A stretch of DNA of 64,000 nucleotides, from contig NZ_CP093341.1 of NCBI RefSeq assembly GCF_022637455.1, forward strand, positions 372,001-436,000, given 5' to 3'. Source of the DNA: Lysobacter sp. S4-A87. GTDB lineage: Bacteria > Pseudomonadota > Gammaproteobacteria > Xanthomonadales > Xanthomonadaceae. The notes under the pieces were generated by a model. The model made no database searches and had not been told where the DNA came from. It saw nothing but the letters and a program-made list of their open reading frames with translations. Below are positions 8,385-17,264 of this stretch, in pieces; the first letter of the stretch is position 1, and each line of letters starts with the position of its first letter. The position numbers and the translations under genes are program-made.

Positions 8385-10211
8385 TTAGGACACCAGCCTT
8401 CGACCCGATGCCATTGCGCCCGGGCCCTGCCGCAATCCTTCGTCAATGGCGCCCAGGATCTCGGTTAGCGTCGCCGGCTTGACCAGGTGCTGCTGGAACC
8501 CGGCCAATCGCGTGCGGTCACGGTCGCTTTGCTGGCCGTAGCCGCTGTAGGCGATGAGATAGGGCGCCTCGCCGTAGGACTGCAGCATCCGTGCCACGTC
8601 GTAGCCGGACATTCCGTCCTTGAGCTCCAGGTCGCACATGACGATGTCGACCGGATCCTCGCGCGACAGCCGCAGTGCGCTTTCGGCATCGGTCGCGATG
8701 CTGGCGCGGTGCCCCTCGAGCTCAAGCAGCGTCTGCAATGCCTCGGCGTTCTCGAGTTCATCTTCGACGATCAGTACGTGGGCGCGGATGGCGGGCGCGA
8801 TCCGGACGGGGCCTTCGTCGCACTCGCAGCCGTCGGTCACCGATTCGCACGGCAGCTTCAGTGTGAAGGATGCGCCACGCGCCGGGCCATCGCTGTGCAC
8901 GCTGACCTGGCCCCCGTGCAGTTCGGTGATGTGCTTGACAATGCTCAGCCCCAGCCCGAGTCCGCGCGACTGCCAGGCCGGCGATTGCACGAACGGGTCG
9001 AACATGCGGGCGACGAAGTCCTGGTCGAGCCCCTGGCCTTCGTCGCTGACGGTGATAGTCGATTCGCCATCGCTCTCGACCACCGACATGAAGACGCGCT
9101 GCCCGGGTTCGCAGGCCTTGATGGCGTTTGACACGAGATTGTCGAGCACCTGGCGCAGGCGGGCATGATCGCCGCGGACATGGCATTTCCCTTCGCGGTC
9201 GGGCGGCACCAGCACGACGCCGTACTGCTGTGCGACGGGCAGATTGTCGCGGTGGACCTCGTCGAGGAGTTCGCCGATCTCGACCAGGCTTCGGCGCAGT
9301 TCGACCTTGCCCTGGGTGACGCGCGAAATGTCGAGCAGGTCATCGACCATCCGCCGCAGGTGCTGGCTCTGACGATGCAGCGTGGCCAGAGCCTGCTTCC
9401 GTTGCTCAGGGCCGGTGCCCTGGTGGTGGAGCAGGTCGCTGGCGGTGGTCACGCCGGCGAGCGGATTGCGCAGCTCATGGCTGAGCACGGCCAGGAACCG
9501 GCTGATGCGCTGGTTGGCGAGCGCCAGCGTCTCCATCGCCCGCTTCTGGTCCTCGATGTCGGTGCTGGCGCCATACCAGCAATGCACCTTGCCGTCGGCA
9601 CCGATGATGGGAACGCCCTTGACCAGATGCCAGCGGTAGCTGCCATCGGCGCGGCGGAACCGCATTTCAAGGTTCAGCGGTTGTGCGGTCGCCATGGAAT
9701 TGCGCCACGCATCGGTGCCCGCATCCATGTCCTCGGGATGGACGATGGCCTGCCAGCCTTCGTCGCCGCTCAGTCCGGTGTACTCGTACCAGTACCGGTT
9801 GTGGTAACGCATTGTGCCGTCGGGCTCGGCGATCCAGACCATCTTGGGGAGGTGGTCGAGCAGGGCGCGTTGTTCCCGGTCCGCCTGGAAACGTTTGAGC
9901 ACGTCGCCCGGCCTGCGGCTTGAGCGCACTTCGGCGGCAAGCCAGGCGAGGATGCCGGCGATCGCGGCAAAGGCGGCAAAGTCGATCGGACCGGCACCGG
10001 CTTGTCCGCGTACGACCACGGCGCCGATGATTGCGGCGATCGTGAGGAATCCGCATCGCCGCCCGAAGATGGCGGCGGCGAGCAGCACGGCCGCGTAGCC
10101 GAACGTCATCGGCAACTGTTGCGAGGGCAGGCCATAGGCAAGCGACGACAGCGCGCCCAGCAGCAGCGCGACGACGACATCGCCCACGAGAATGGCGATA
10201 TGGGCAGGCAT
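8385..10211 (-). CDS. Membrane PAS hybrid histidine kinase with C-terminal receiver
   Basis: The 608-residue sensor has an N-terminal membrane domain of several helices (about residues 1-110, resembling the four-helix DUF4118/KdpD-like module) and a PAS domain (about 130-250; WIAEPDGTMRYHNRYWYEYT). HisKA follows with phospho-acceptor H (VLSHELRNPLAGV), then HATPase (NLVSNAIKAC, DEGQG, RGLGLGLSIVK) and a C-terminal receiver domain (VLIVEDELENAE, IVMCDLELKDG, YSGYG, K in LVKPATL). It starts 2 nt after the stop of the 69-residue H-box protein and closes the operon led by an NtrC-type regulator. The signal is unknown. Confidence 0.9.
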   Translation of the reverse strand: MPAHIAILVGDVVVALLLGALSSLAYGLPSQQLPMTFGYAAVLLAAAIFGRRCGFLTIAAIIGAVVVRGQAGAGPIDFAAFAAIAGILAWLAAEVRSSRRPGDVLKRFQADREQRALLDHLPKMVWIAEPDGTMRYHNRYWYEYTGLSGDEGWQAIVHPEDMDAGTDAWRNSMATAQPLNLEMRFRRADGSYRWHLVKGVPIIGADGKVHCWYGASTDIEDQKRAMETLALANQRISRFLAVLSHELRNPLAGVTTASDLLHHQGTGPEQRKQALATLHRQSQHLRRMVDDLLDISRVTQGKVELRRSLVEIGELLDEVHRDNLPVAQQYGVVLVPPDREGKCHVRGDHARLRQVLDNLVSNAIKACEPGQRVFMSVVESDGESTITVSDEGQGLDQDFVARMFDPFVQSPAWQSRGLGLGLSIVKHITELHGGQVSVHSDGPARGASFTLKLPCESVTDGCECDEGPVRIAPAIRAHVLIVEDELENAEALQTLLELEGHRASIATDAESALRLSREDPVDIVMCDLELKDGMSGYDVARMLQSYGEAPYLIAYSGYGQQSDRDRTRLAGFQQHLVKPATLTEILGAIDEGLRQGPGAMASGRRLVS

Positions 10212-10213
10212 GC

Positions 10214-10423
10214 TCAGCCGTCGTCCGGCCAGTCCCGGACCAGATCGGCACAACGCCGGCAGGCGGCTTCGGCCCGGGCCAGGTGCTGGCGGACCCGGTC
10301 CAGGCCCTCTCCGTGCTCGATCAGGCTTGCCGCAGTGGCAGTGGCCATCGTGATGACGTTCAGTTCATTGCGCAGGCTGTGGCGCCAGCGGCGGGTGTCC
10401 TCGCTGAGCGGAACGTCGTTCAC
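10214..10423 (-). CDS. Free-standing H-box (HisKA-like) mini-protein
   Basis: The 69-residue protein reads like half of a dimerisation/phosphotransfer domain of a histidine kinase: RHSLRNELNVITMATATA around residues 14-31 parallels the HELRNPLxxI H-box, followed by a second amphipathic helix (GLDRVRQHLARAEAACRRC). No ATPase domain follows. The GTG start at 10423 overlaps the TGA of the NtrC-type gene (GTGA), and its stop is 2 nt from the hybrid kinase start, so it is translated as part of the operon. A phosphorelay or kinase-partner role is inferred. Confidence 0.7.
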   Translation of the reverse strand: MNDVPLSEDTRRWRHSLRNELNVITMATATAASLIEHGEGLDRVRQHLARAEAACRRCADLVRDWPDDG

Positions 10424-11745
10424 GTCGGAAGACTCTCGCTGCGGCGCAGGCGCGCAAGCTGGTTCTGCACGGTGCGGACACTGACACCCAGCGCGAGCGC
10501 CGTCCGTGCACGGTCATTGTCGAAGTGCGCGAGGGTCCGCAGCAACATCTCCTGTTCGACCTCGGCGTAGCTCATGCCGATGTTGAATCCGACCGCGCCG
10601 CCGCCCATCGGGACCGGGCGCGGCCGGTGCCCGAGCGGTCGTACGCGCACCAGCGGCCCGTCGCTGGACAAGTAGCAACGGTGGATCGTGCTGTGGAGCT
10701 CGCGAACGTTACCCGGCCAGGCATGGCGCATCAGGATGCGGTCGCTGCCATCGGCAAAGCGTCGGCTGGTGCCATGGCGGGCATTGAGGCGGTCGAGGAA
10801 GTGCTGCGCGAGGAGCACGATGTCGTGGCCACGCTCGCGCAGCTCCGGCATGGCGATCTGGTAGTCGGCGAGGCGATAGAAGAGGTCTTCGCGCAGGGTT
10901 CGTGCCTCGACTGCCAGGTGCGGATCGCGATTGGTGGCAGCCACCACGCGTACGTCGGTGGCAATGGCTTCGGTGCCGCCGACGCGGGTGACGGCACCAG
11001 TCTCGAGCACGCGCAGCAGGTATACCTGCAACGCCAGCGGCATTTCGGTGATCTCGTCCAGCAGCAGCGTGCCGCCGTTCGCCTGCTCGAAATAGCCGGC
11101 ATGGCGATGATTGGCGCCGGTGAAACTGCCACGCTCGTGACCGAACAGATGGCTTGCCAGCAGCTCCGGCGCGACGGCTCCGGCATTGACCGCGACGAAT
11201 GGTCCGCTACGGCCGCTGGCATCGTGGATGGCCCTTGCCACCAGCTCCTTGCCGGTGCCACTGGCGCCAGAGATCAGCACCGACGCATCCGAAGGCGCGA
11301 CGCGGTCGATCGCGTCGTGGACGCGGCACATCGCCTCGCACCGTCCGATCATTCCATGGCGGAGATGCTCGGCCGACAGGCTGGCGCGTGCCGCTGCGGC
11401 CTGCTTCAGCAGCGCATCGAACTGAACCGGGCACAGCGGCTTGAGCAGGTAGTCGACCACCGGCCTGGACACTGCCTGGATCGCAGTTTCCACCGAAGGC
11501 TGGCCGGTGACGATGATGGCCTGGCCATGCTCGGGCATGGCTGGATCGTCGAGCAACTCCAGCCCGCTGCCATCCGGAAGCTCCAGGTCAAGCAGGAGGA
11601 GGTCCAGTGGCGGAAGATGCGCGAACTGACGCGATTGCTCCAGTGAATGCGCAACGTAGGGGCGGAAACCCCGCAGCCGGGCGAAGTCGGAAGCAGCCTC
11701 GGTGAAATCGCGGTCATCATCGACGATCAGCAGTGATGCGGGCAT
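10420..11745 (-). CDS. Sigma-54-dependent NtrC-type response regulator
   Basis: The 441-residue activator has a receiver domain (LLIVDDDRD; phospho-acceptor Asp53 in LLLDLEL), an AAA+ domain with Walker A GASGTGKE, a sigma-54 contact loop GSFTGA (GAFTGA variant), Walker B GGTLLLDEI, and a C-terminal Fis-type helix-turn-helix (ALALGVSVRTVQNQLARLRR). The ATG at 11745 is followed directly by the conserved first strand. It is divergent from a gene with a sigma-54 promoter at 11922-11937, which is its most obvious target. Confidence 0.92.
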   Translation of the reverse strand: MPASLLIVDDDRDFTEAASDFARLRGFRPYVAHSLEQSRQFAHLPPLDLLLLDLELPDGSGLELLDDPAMPEHGQAIIVTGQPSVETAIQAVSRPVVDYLLKPLCPVQFDALLKQAAAARASLSAEHLRHGMIGRCEAMCRVHDAIDRVAPSDASVLISGASGTGKELVARAIHDASGRSGPFVAVNAGAVAPELLASHLFGHERGSFTGANHRHAGYFEQANGGTLLLDEITEMPLALQVYLLRVLETGAVTRVGGTEAIATDVRVVAATNRDPHLAVEARTLREDLFYRLADYQIAMPELRERGHDIVLLAQHFLDRLNARHGTSRRFADGSDRILMRHAWPGNVRELHSTIHRCYLSSDGPLVRVRPLGHRPRPVPMGGGAVGFNIGMSYAEVEQEMLLRTLAHFDNDRARTALALGVSVRTVQNQLARLRRSESLPT

Positions 11746-11835
11746 GGAGGTGCTCCGGCATACGGTCGTCCGGAGACTATGCCGTTCGCGGTGAACGCGC
11801 ATTGAAGGGGGCGCCGGGGCGCAGTCAGGAAACTA

Positions 11836-11861
11836 TTTCCGCGTGACGGAAACATGTTCCG
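11836..11861. promoter_or_regulatory. Overlapping inverted repeats, probable activator (UAS) sites
   Basis: TTTCCG-N5-CGGAAA (11836-11852) is immediately combined with CGGAA-N5-TTCCG (11847-11861), so one central arm is shared by two palindromes. The pair lies 60-85 bp upstream of the -24 element, the usual position for an NtrC-type enhancer, in the divergent region next to the activator gene. Confidence 0.65.
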
Positions 11862-11921
11862 TCGATCACAACGGGGAGTGAACCATTCGGTTCCCAGGCC
11901 TCGCCTGCGGCGCTGTTTCGA

Positions 11922-11937
11922 TGGCACGGTAGTTGCG
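11922..11937 (+). promoter_or_regulatory. Sigma-54 (-24/-12) promoter
   Basis: TGGCAC (11922-11927) and TTGC (11933-11936), separated by 5 nt, give the GG and GC dinucleotides at -24 and -12 of the RpoN consensus TGGCAC-N5-TTGC(A/T). Transcription would start near 11948, leaving a leader of about 57 nt before the ATG at 12005, which has an AGGAG ribosome site at 11995. Confidence 0.85.
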
Positions 11938-12004
11938 TACTGCCTCATACCGGCCTCGTGGACTCTCCACGCCGGGATGAAAGCAGCCCGAAACAGGAGT
12001 CAGG

Positions 12005-12358
12005 ATGAACACCAATCTGTTCTATGGGACACGTTCCAACGTTGTCGAAGTCGTGGACATCGAGCGCGAGATCGCTTCATGGATGCGCCACTACCGCCAG
12101 TACGTTGTCGTCTTCCGAAGCGATGACTACCTGCCCGCAGTCAAGTTGGGTCTGAGCGCGTACCTGCGCGGCCAGTCCTTCGATGATTGCCTGGAGGAGC
12201 TCGAGAAGAGCTACCTGCGCGTGCGCGGCGAATCGCGCCTGGACTGGTACGAGGCGCTTCCGGTCGCCCGTGCTTCATGGACGCGGCTGGCGGAACAGCA
12301 GTCGGGCGGCGCCGCGGGACGGCAGCCGGAGCTTTGCGGCCTGGGCAACGCGGCCTAG
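12005..12358 (+). CDS. Small uncharacterised cytoplasmic protein under sigma-54 control
   Basis: The 117-residue acidic, mainly helical protein has no signal peptide or membrane segment and I do not recognise its family. Notable stretches are IEREIASWMRHYRQYVVVF and FDDCLEELEKSYLRVRGES. It has a strong ribosome site (AGGAG, 5 nt spacing) and a near-consensus sigma-54 promoter, and ends before a strong terminator, so it is a single-gene transcript. The neighbouring NtrC-type system most likely controls it. Its role is unknown. Confidence 0.75.
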   Translation: MNTNLFYGTRSNVVEVVDIEREIASWMRHYRQYVVVFRSDDYLPAVKLGLSAYLRGQSFDDCLEELEKSYLRVRGESRLDWYEALPVARASWTRLAEQQSGGAAGRQPELCGLGNAA

Positions 12359-12373
12359 CAGGAGGTTTGCCGA

Positions 12374-12407
12374 AGTTGTGGGGTGGGTGCAGTTGTGGGG
12401 TGGGTGC
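12374..12407. repeat. Two perfect 17-bp tandem repeats
   Basis: The unit AGTTGTGGGGTGGGTGC occurs twice head to tail at 12374-12390 and 12391-12407, running straight into the terminator stem. It probably arose by local slippage in the intergenic region; the G runs could also form a G-quadruplex on the plus strand. Confidence 0.8.
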
Positions 12408-12434
12408 ATGCGGCGGCTTCGGCCGCCGCATGCA
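12405..12434. terminator. UUCG-loop hairpin terminator
   Basis: A perfect 13-bp stem (TGCATGCGGCGGC) closed by the stable tetraloop TTCG lies between converging genes ending at 12358 (plus) and 12457 (minus). It can serve both, although neither side has a long T tract. Confidence 0.75.
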
Positions 12435-12456
12435 TCGTCGAACGTCGTCAGACTCC

Positions 12457-12870
12457 TCAATGCGGCTTGGCAACACCCTTGAGCAACTCTTCCGAAGATT
12501 CCTCATCGCCGCTGTAGGCGAAGTCGGCGAGGGACACGAACCCGACCAGCTGGCGCTGGCGGTTGATGACGGGAAGCCGCCGGACCTGCAGGTCGGCCAT
12601 GTTGCGGGCGACGTCGTCGACGTCGTCATCGTCGTAGCAGTAGTGGATCGCCTCGCTCATCACTTCACGTACCAGGGTTTCGGCGCCGAGGCCATTGGCG
12701 ACCGCGCGAACGGTGATGTCGCGGTCGGTGACGATGCCGATGATCCTGTCGCCATCGCCCACGGGCAGGCTGCCGATGTCCATGCGCTTCATCGTTTCGG
12801 CGGCTTCGCGGATGCTCTTGGCCGGGTCGGTCAGGAACACGTCGGTGGTCATGATCTGGCCTACTTTCAT
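12457..12870 (-). CDS. CBS-domain protein
   Basis: The 138-residue cytoplasmic protein consists of two CBS motifs (VGQIMTTDVFLTDP... and VREVMSEAIHYCYDD...), each ending in the (I/L)VTDRDI or FVSLADF type strand. CBS pairs bind adenosine-containing ligands and sense energy or redox state. The ATG at 12870 has AGGAG 7 nt upstream. A second CBS protein is encoded at 46971 in the stress island, so the two may be functionally related. Confidence 0.85.
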   Translation of the reverse strand: MKVGQIMTTDVFLTDPAKSIREAAETMKRMDIGSLPVGDGDRIIGIVTDRDITVRAVANGLGAETLVREVMSEAIHYCYDDDDVDDVARNMADLQVRRLPVINRQRQLVGFVSLADFAYSGDEESSEELLKGVAKPH

Positions 12871-13057
12871 GGGTGCACTCCTAGCGTGGCTTGGTGTGCA
12901 TCCAGCCTGCTCGCGCGTTCGTTGCGTGACCGTCAACGGAAGGTGTGGTCACGGCAAACGCAGCGACATGAACCGGTGATTCGATCCGGCTTTGTCACGT
13001 CGGCCTAACGGCTGGCTGAACTCCACGTAGCTGGAGCGTCGATGGGTTCGCGGATGC

Positions 13058-13679
13058 CTAGAGCAACCCGTGCTCGCGTGCGTAGGTATACAGGTCGATG
13101 TCATTGCCGATGCCGAGCTTGGCCATGGCATCGACCTTCTGCCGGCTCACGGTCTTGACGCTGCGGTTGAGCTGCCGGGCGATCTGCGACACGGTCAAGC
13201 CGGACGAAAAGAGGCGGAACACTTCGGCTTCGCGAATGGACAGGCTGACCTTTTCGTCCATTGCCTCGGAGGCCTGCAGGGCCTGCTCCATGGCCGCACC
13301 GACATAGTTGCGCCCCTGTGCGACGGCTTCCACCGCCTGCGGCAGCTCACTCAGCGCCTCGGACTTGTTCACCAGCCCGCGTGCGCCCGTCGTCATGATC
13401 GAGCGGAGTACGCCCGGATTGCTGACGATGGTCAGCACGATGACCGGCAACGCCGGCCACTTGCGATGGAGCATTCCGAGCAGGCTCAGGCCATCGGACA
13501 TGCGGCCACCGGGCATGTTGAAGTCGGTGATGATCAGGTCACACGGCACCGCATCGAGAACGCGGTGCAGGTCATCCGCGGTGGCGGCCTCGGCGACCAC
13601 TTTCAGCTTGTGATCGCTCCAGCAAGGTGCGCACACCGTTGCGAATGATCGGATGGTCGTCGGCCAAGACGATGCGCAT
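13058..13679 (-). pseudogene. RcsB-like LuxR-type response regulator with apparent frameshift
   Basis: The start (ATG 13679, MRIVLADDHPIIRNGVRTLL) and the remainder (HKLKVVAEAATADDL, ITDFNMPGG with the phospho-acceptor Asp, HTH LTVSQIARQLNRSVKTVSRQ) lie in different frames. The break maps to about 13612-13620 within CTGGAGCGATCAC: removing one base there restores a normal ~206-residue RcsB-like protein (receiver plus LuxR HTH, C terminus GIGNDIDLYTYAREHGLL). Both halves look well conserved, so a recent mutation, an assembly error or a recoding event are all possible. Confidence 0.75.
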
Positions 13680-13811
13680 GTTCGCCTCGGATGGCTTGGG
13701 GGAGCGACCGAAAGGATAAGACATTTCCTCGTAAGACGTGTGTGGCTTTTGCAAACCTTGGCCGCGGCCTTGTTCAGAATCGGCAAATAGCGGAGGCATT
13801 CGCCAGGTCCG

Positions 13812-16800
13812 CTATGCAGGCTCCTTCTCCGGCGTGACGGGTACCAGCGTGACGCGCTGGATCTCCGCATCCAGCAACTGCGGGTGCAATTGGAACTGAT
13901 CGCTCTCCAGCAGGGCGCGGCCGGCATCGCGCACCACCACCCGTTCGAGCTGCAACAGCGATCCGTCGCGGAACAGTTCGATGTAACTGTCGAGCACGCC
14001 GCTGAGCGTGCCCTGCGCGGTGTCGGGCGCCGCCACGATCAGCTGCAGGCCGAGCGAGCGCAGGTAGTTGGTGGTGGCGCGTGCGTTCTGCGCATCGATC
14101 TTGTCGCCGAACTCGTCGAGCATGATGACGCCCAGGCCACCGTGCTGCCCCTCGGCCTTGCCATAGGCGGCCGCCAGCGCGGCACCGGCGATGACGTAGA
14201 GCGGCGCGCGGTGCTCGCCGCCGGAGCCCGAGCGCATGCGCTCGCTGAGCGTGCCGATGACGGTCTCCTCCTGCTTGATGACCACCTCGAAGCTGAAGAA
14301 CCGGCGGTAGTCGTCGAGCGGGGAGGGCGAGGTCGCTCCCTTGCTGCCGACTTTGTCGTCGATGATGTCGCGGAACGCCGCCGGAACTTCGCCGGCACTG
14401 CCGAACAGTGTGTCGGTCTGGCCGACATCGGCCGCCTTGTTGATGAAGCGGTGCAGCTCGCGGAACTCCGGCGCGACGTCGTACTTGAACTGGTAACGCT
14501 CGTTGTTGGAGAACGCCGGGCTGCGCTGCAGCGTCCGGTTGAGCGTGTTGATCTGGTGCCGCAGGCGGGTGAAGTTGTCGTACAGCGCCGAGGCCACGTT
14601 CGAACGGAACGTCTCCACGGCGGTGGTGTAGGCCTCGTCGGCGGCGGCCTGGTGCTGCACCAGTTCGGTGCCCTTGAGGTGGTCGATTTCCTTGTGCAGC
14701 AGCGCATTGGCCTGTCGCCACTGGCCGGGCTCCATGTCGAGCACCAGGGCATGGTCCTTGCCGTACTGGGCCAGGCCGCGCCAGGCCTCCGGCAGCAGGC
14801 CGTTGAGGATGCGGTCGCTTTCATCGGCGCGGGCCTGGCAGCGTTGCACGCGGCCGGGCAGGTCGGCGATCTTCTCGTCGAGTTCTTCGCGCTGGTGTTC
14901 GACCAGGTTGGCGTCGACATCGGCGTGGCTGAACGCTTCGCTGGCGCGCCGGGCGATCACGTCGCTCTGTTCGCGCAGCGCCTGCAGGGCGGATTCGGCT
15001 TCGGCGCACTTGCCCGTGGCGACGGCCTCTTCACCGACCAGTCGTTCGACCAGCGCTTCCAGTTCCTGGCGACGGCGATCGGATTGCTGCGCCTGCTCGC
15101 TCAGGCGGATCAGGTCCGGGTCGCTGGCGGCGTCCTGGTTGTCCTTGAGGGCACGGTAGCGCGCGGCCGCCTGGCGGTGCTTGAGCAGCAGCTCATGTGC
15201 GTCGCGAGCCATGTCCTCGGCACTGCCGATCCGGGCCAGGCCCGTCGCGCTGGCATGCACGGGACGCCACTGCGCCTCGAGTTCGCCGATGCGCCGTTCG
15301 GCGACGTCGAGCTCCTCGCGCAGCAGCTTCTGCCGCTCGCGGCTGCTGGACGCACCGATCTTCAGTTCGCTGGCAGCAGGCAGGCGCAGCCGTTCGACGC
15401 CGCCGCCCTTGGCGACCAGGCCGTCCTGGCTCAGGCCGTGGCGGCTGCGCACGACTTCGGCTTCGGTGGCGACGCAACGCAGGTCACTCAGTTGCCGGCG
15501 CAGGTAGGCCAGCGCGTCGCTATTGTCGCCGGCGAGCAGCGCGGACACCTGGCCGGCCGCGGGCGTGGCATCGCCGCGGGACTGGCGCGCGTGGCTGCAC
15601 AGCGCCAGCTTGACCCCGTAGACCGAGCGCGCGCCCTGCAGGGAGCGGTACAGGCGCACTGCCTGCTCCTCGTGCTCGGGTGCGATCAGCAGCGCTTCGA
15701 CATGGGTGCGCAGATAGCCTTCGATCGCCCGCTGCCAGGCCGGATCGGCTACCTGGACCAGGTCGCAGACCGGCCGCGCTTCGACGCCGGCATCGGCGAG
15801 GTAGCTCATCAGCCGGGCCACGTCCGGGCGCAGTTCCGATTGGCCGGCGTTGAGGCGGGCAAGGTTCTGGCGAGCAGTCAGCGCGCCCTGGCGGGCCTGG
15901 TCCAGCGCGTTGTGGCGCTCGCGTTCGTAGGCGCTGACGGCGGCGATGATCGGCGCAGCGTGCGCCGTCGCCTGGCGCAGTTCGTCGTGCAGCGCTTCCG
16001 GCGATACCAGGATGTCGGCATCGGCCACCAGCGCAGCCAGCTGGTCATACAGCGACTGCCACGGAGCCAGGGCGGCGGTGAGCAGATGCGCATCGACGCC
16101 GGGCAAGCCGAGCTTTCCGGCCGCCTGTAACTGGTCGCGGACGAAGCCGGCGCTGCGCATGAGCTCCTTCTTCAGGCGCGCGAGTTCTTCCTGGTAAGGC
16201 GCGGCCAGTTGTTCGAACGAGGCCTGCTCGTGATACCCGCGCGTGCCCTGCAGCCGCTTGCTGGCTTCGTCCGCCGCCAGGCGCGCGTTCTCGCGGTCGC
16301 TGCGTGCCTGCGCCAGAGCGAGGCGCTTGCCGCGCAACGCGTCCTGCGAGGCGGCCAGTGCATCCTCGCCGGAGTCGACCAGCTCGGAATGGAGATCACG
16401 CTGATACTCGGCGCCCAGTGCCCGGTACGAGGCGGCCCGCGTGGCCTGGTGGGCGACCTTCCTGTACTGCTGCTCGACCAGTTCGGCCTCGTCGATCCTT
16501 CGCGCCACCTGCTCGATCTTCTCCTTGATCAGCCGGAAACCATCGAGCAGTGCACGGAACTTGCCGATCTCGGTGGGGCGCTCTTCGGCCACCAGCGTGC
16601 GCACGAACAGATCGACGTCGCTGACGCGTTGCAGGTTGAGGGCGTTCTGGAAGGCCTTGCGGTAGGCCACGGCATCGAGCTGCGCGGTCGGGCCCGGTCG
16701 CAGCCGGAACAGCAGGTCCTTGACGAAGCGGTCGCTGCTGCTGTGCAGCTCGGCCTTGCTGCCGGCCTGCTTGCAACGTTGTGCGATCAGCTCGCGGAAG

Positions 16801-17264
16801 CGCGCCCATTCCTGCGGCAGCTGCTCGCCCTTGACCGTCTCCAGATGGTCGTCCAGCGACAACGCCACGCGCGGCAGCAGGTACAGGCCGTTGACGCGAT
16901 GGTCGGGTTCGGCCGCCGATGCCGCCAGGGCGATACCCGCGGTCAGCGTTTCGCCGCTCTCCTGGTCCTGGAACACCAGGCTCAGGTAGGTCGTCGCCGT
17001 TTCGCGATCGCGGCCGTCATCGCCGGAGCGGTACACGCCCAGGCAGTAATCGCGGATCGTGCGGGCGCGATGGCTGCCGCCGGCCTGGGCGTTGAAGCGG
17101 ATCTGGTTGCGGTCGCCGCCGAGCATGACGATCTGCAGGGCATCGAGCAGTGCGCTCTTGCCTGCGCCGTTGGGCGCGATGATCGCCGTGCTCAGGTCCA
17201 GCTCCAGCGTCTGCGCCTGGAACAGGAAGAACTGGACGAGGTGGGCGTGCTTAAGCTGATACAT
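13812..17264 (-). CDS. jetC: JetC/MksB-like SMC ATPase of a Wadjet/Mks-type complex
   Basis: The 1150-residue SMC-like protein has Walker A APNGAGKSALLDAL (about 30-43), long central coiled coils, an ABC signature GSGGEHRAPL and Walker B VIMLDEFGDKID near the C terminus. It follows JetA- and JetB-like genes in the order typical of Wadjet/MksFEB loci, where JetABC form a DNA-loop-extruding motor. The ATG at 17264 overlaps the jetB end by 14 nt and precedes the conserved MYQLKHAHLVQFFLF strand. No jetD nuclease gene is adjacent. Confidence 0.88.
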   Translation of the reverse strand: MYQLKHAHLVQFFLFQAQTLELDLSTAIIAPNGAGKSALLDALQIVMLGGDRNQIRFNAQAGGSHRARTIRDYCLGVYRSGDDGRDRETATTYLSLVFQDQESGETLTAGIALAASAAEPDHRVNGLYLLPRVALSLDDHLETVKGEQLPQEWARFRELIAQRCKQAGSKAELHSSSDRFVKDLLFRLRPGPTAQLDAVAYRKAFQNALNLQRVSDVDLFVRTLVAEERPTEIGKFRALLDGFRLIKEKIEQVARRIDEAELVEQQYRKVAHQATRAASYRALGAEYQRDLHSELVDSGEDALAASQDALRGKRLALAQARSDRENARLAADEASKRLQGTRGYHEQASFEQLAAPYQEELARLKKELMRSAGFVRDQLQAAGKLGLPGVDAHLLTAALAPWQSLYDQLAALVADADILVSPEALHDELRQATAHAAPIIAAVSAYERERHNALDQARQGALTARQNLARLNAGQSELRPDVARLMSYLADAGVEARPVCDLVQVADPAWQRAIEGYLRTHVEALLIAPEHEEQAVRLYRSLQGARSVYGVKLALCSHARQSRGDATPAAGQVSALLAGDNSDALAYLRRQLSDLRCVATEAEVVRSRHGLSQDGLVAKGGGVERLRLPAASELKIGASSSRERQKLLREELDVAERRIGELEAQWRPVHASATGLARIGSAEDMARDAHELLLKHRQAAARYRALKDNQDAASDPDLIRLSEQAQQSDRRRQELEALVERLVGEEAVATGKCAEAESALQALREQSDVIARRASEAFSHADVDANLVEHQREELDEKIADLPGRVQRCQARADESDRILNGLLPEAWRGLAQYGKDHALVLDMEPGQWRQANALLHKEIDHLKGTELVQHQAAADEAYTTAVETFRSNVASALYDNFTRLRHQINTLNRTLQRSPAFSNNERYQFKYDVAPEFRELHRFINKAADVGQTDTLFGSAGEVPAAFRDIIDDKVGSKGATSPSPLDDYRRFFSFEVVIKQEETVIGTLSERMRSGSGGEHRAPLYVIAGAALAAAYGKAEGQHGGLGVIMLDEFGDKIDAQNARATTNYLRSLGLQLIVAAPDTAQGTLSGVLDSYIELFRDGSLLQLERVVVRDAGRALLESDQFQLHPQLLDAEIQRVTLVPVTPEKEPA

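Noticed and set aside
13884-16130. Long plus-strand frame antisense to jetC (748 codons)
   Set aside because: It lies entirely over the well-supported SMC gene; composition is that of a complementary frame with no ribosome site or domain.
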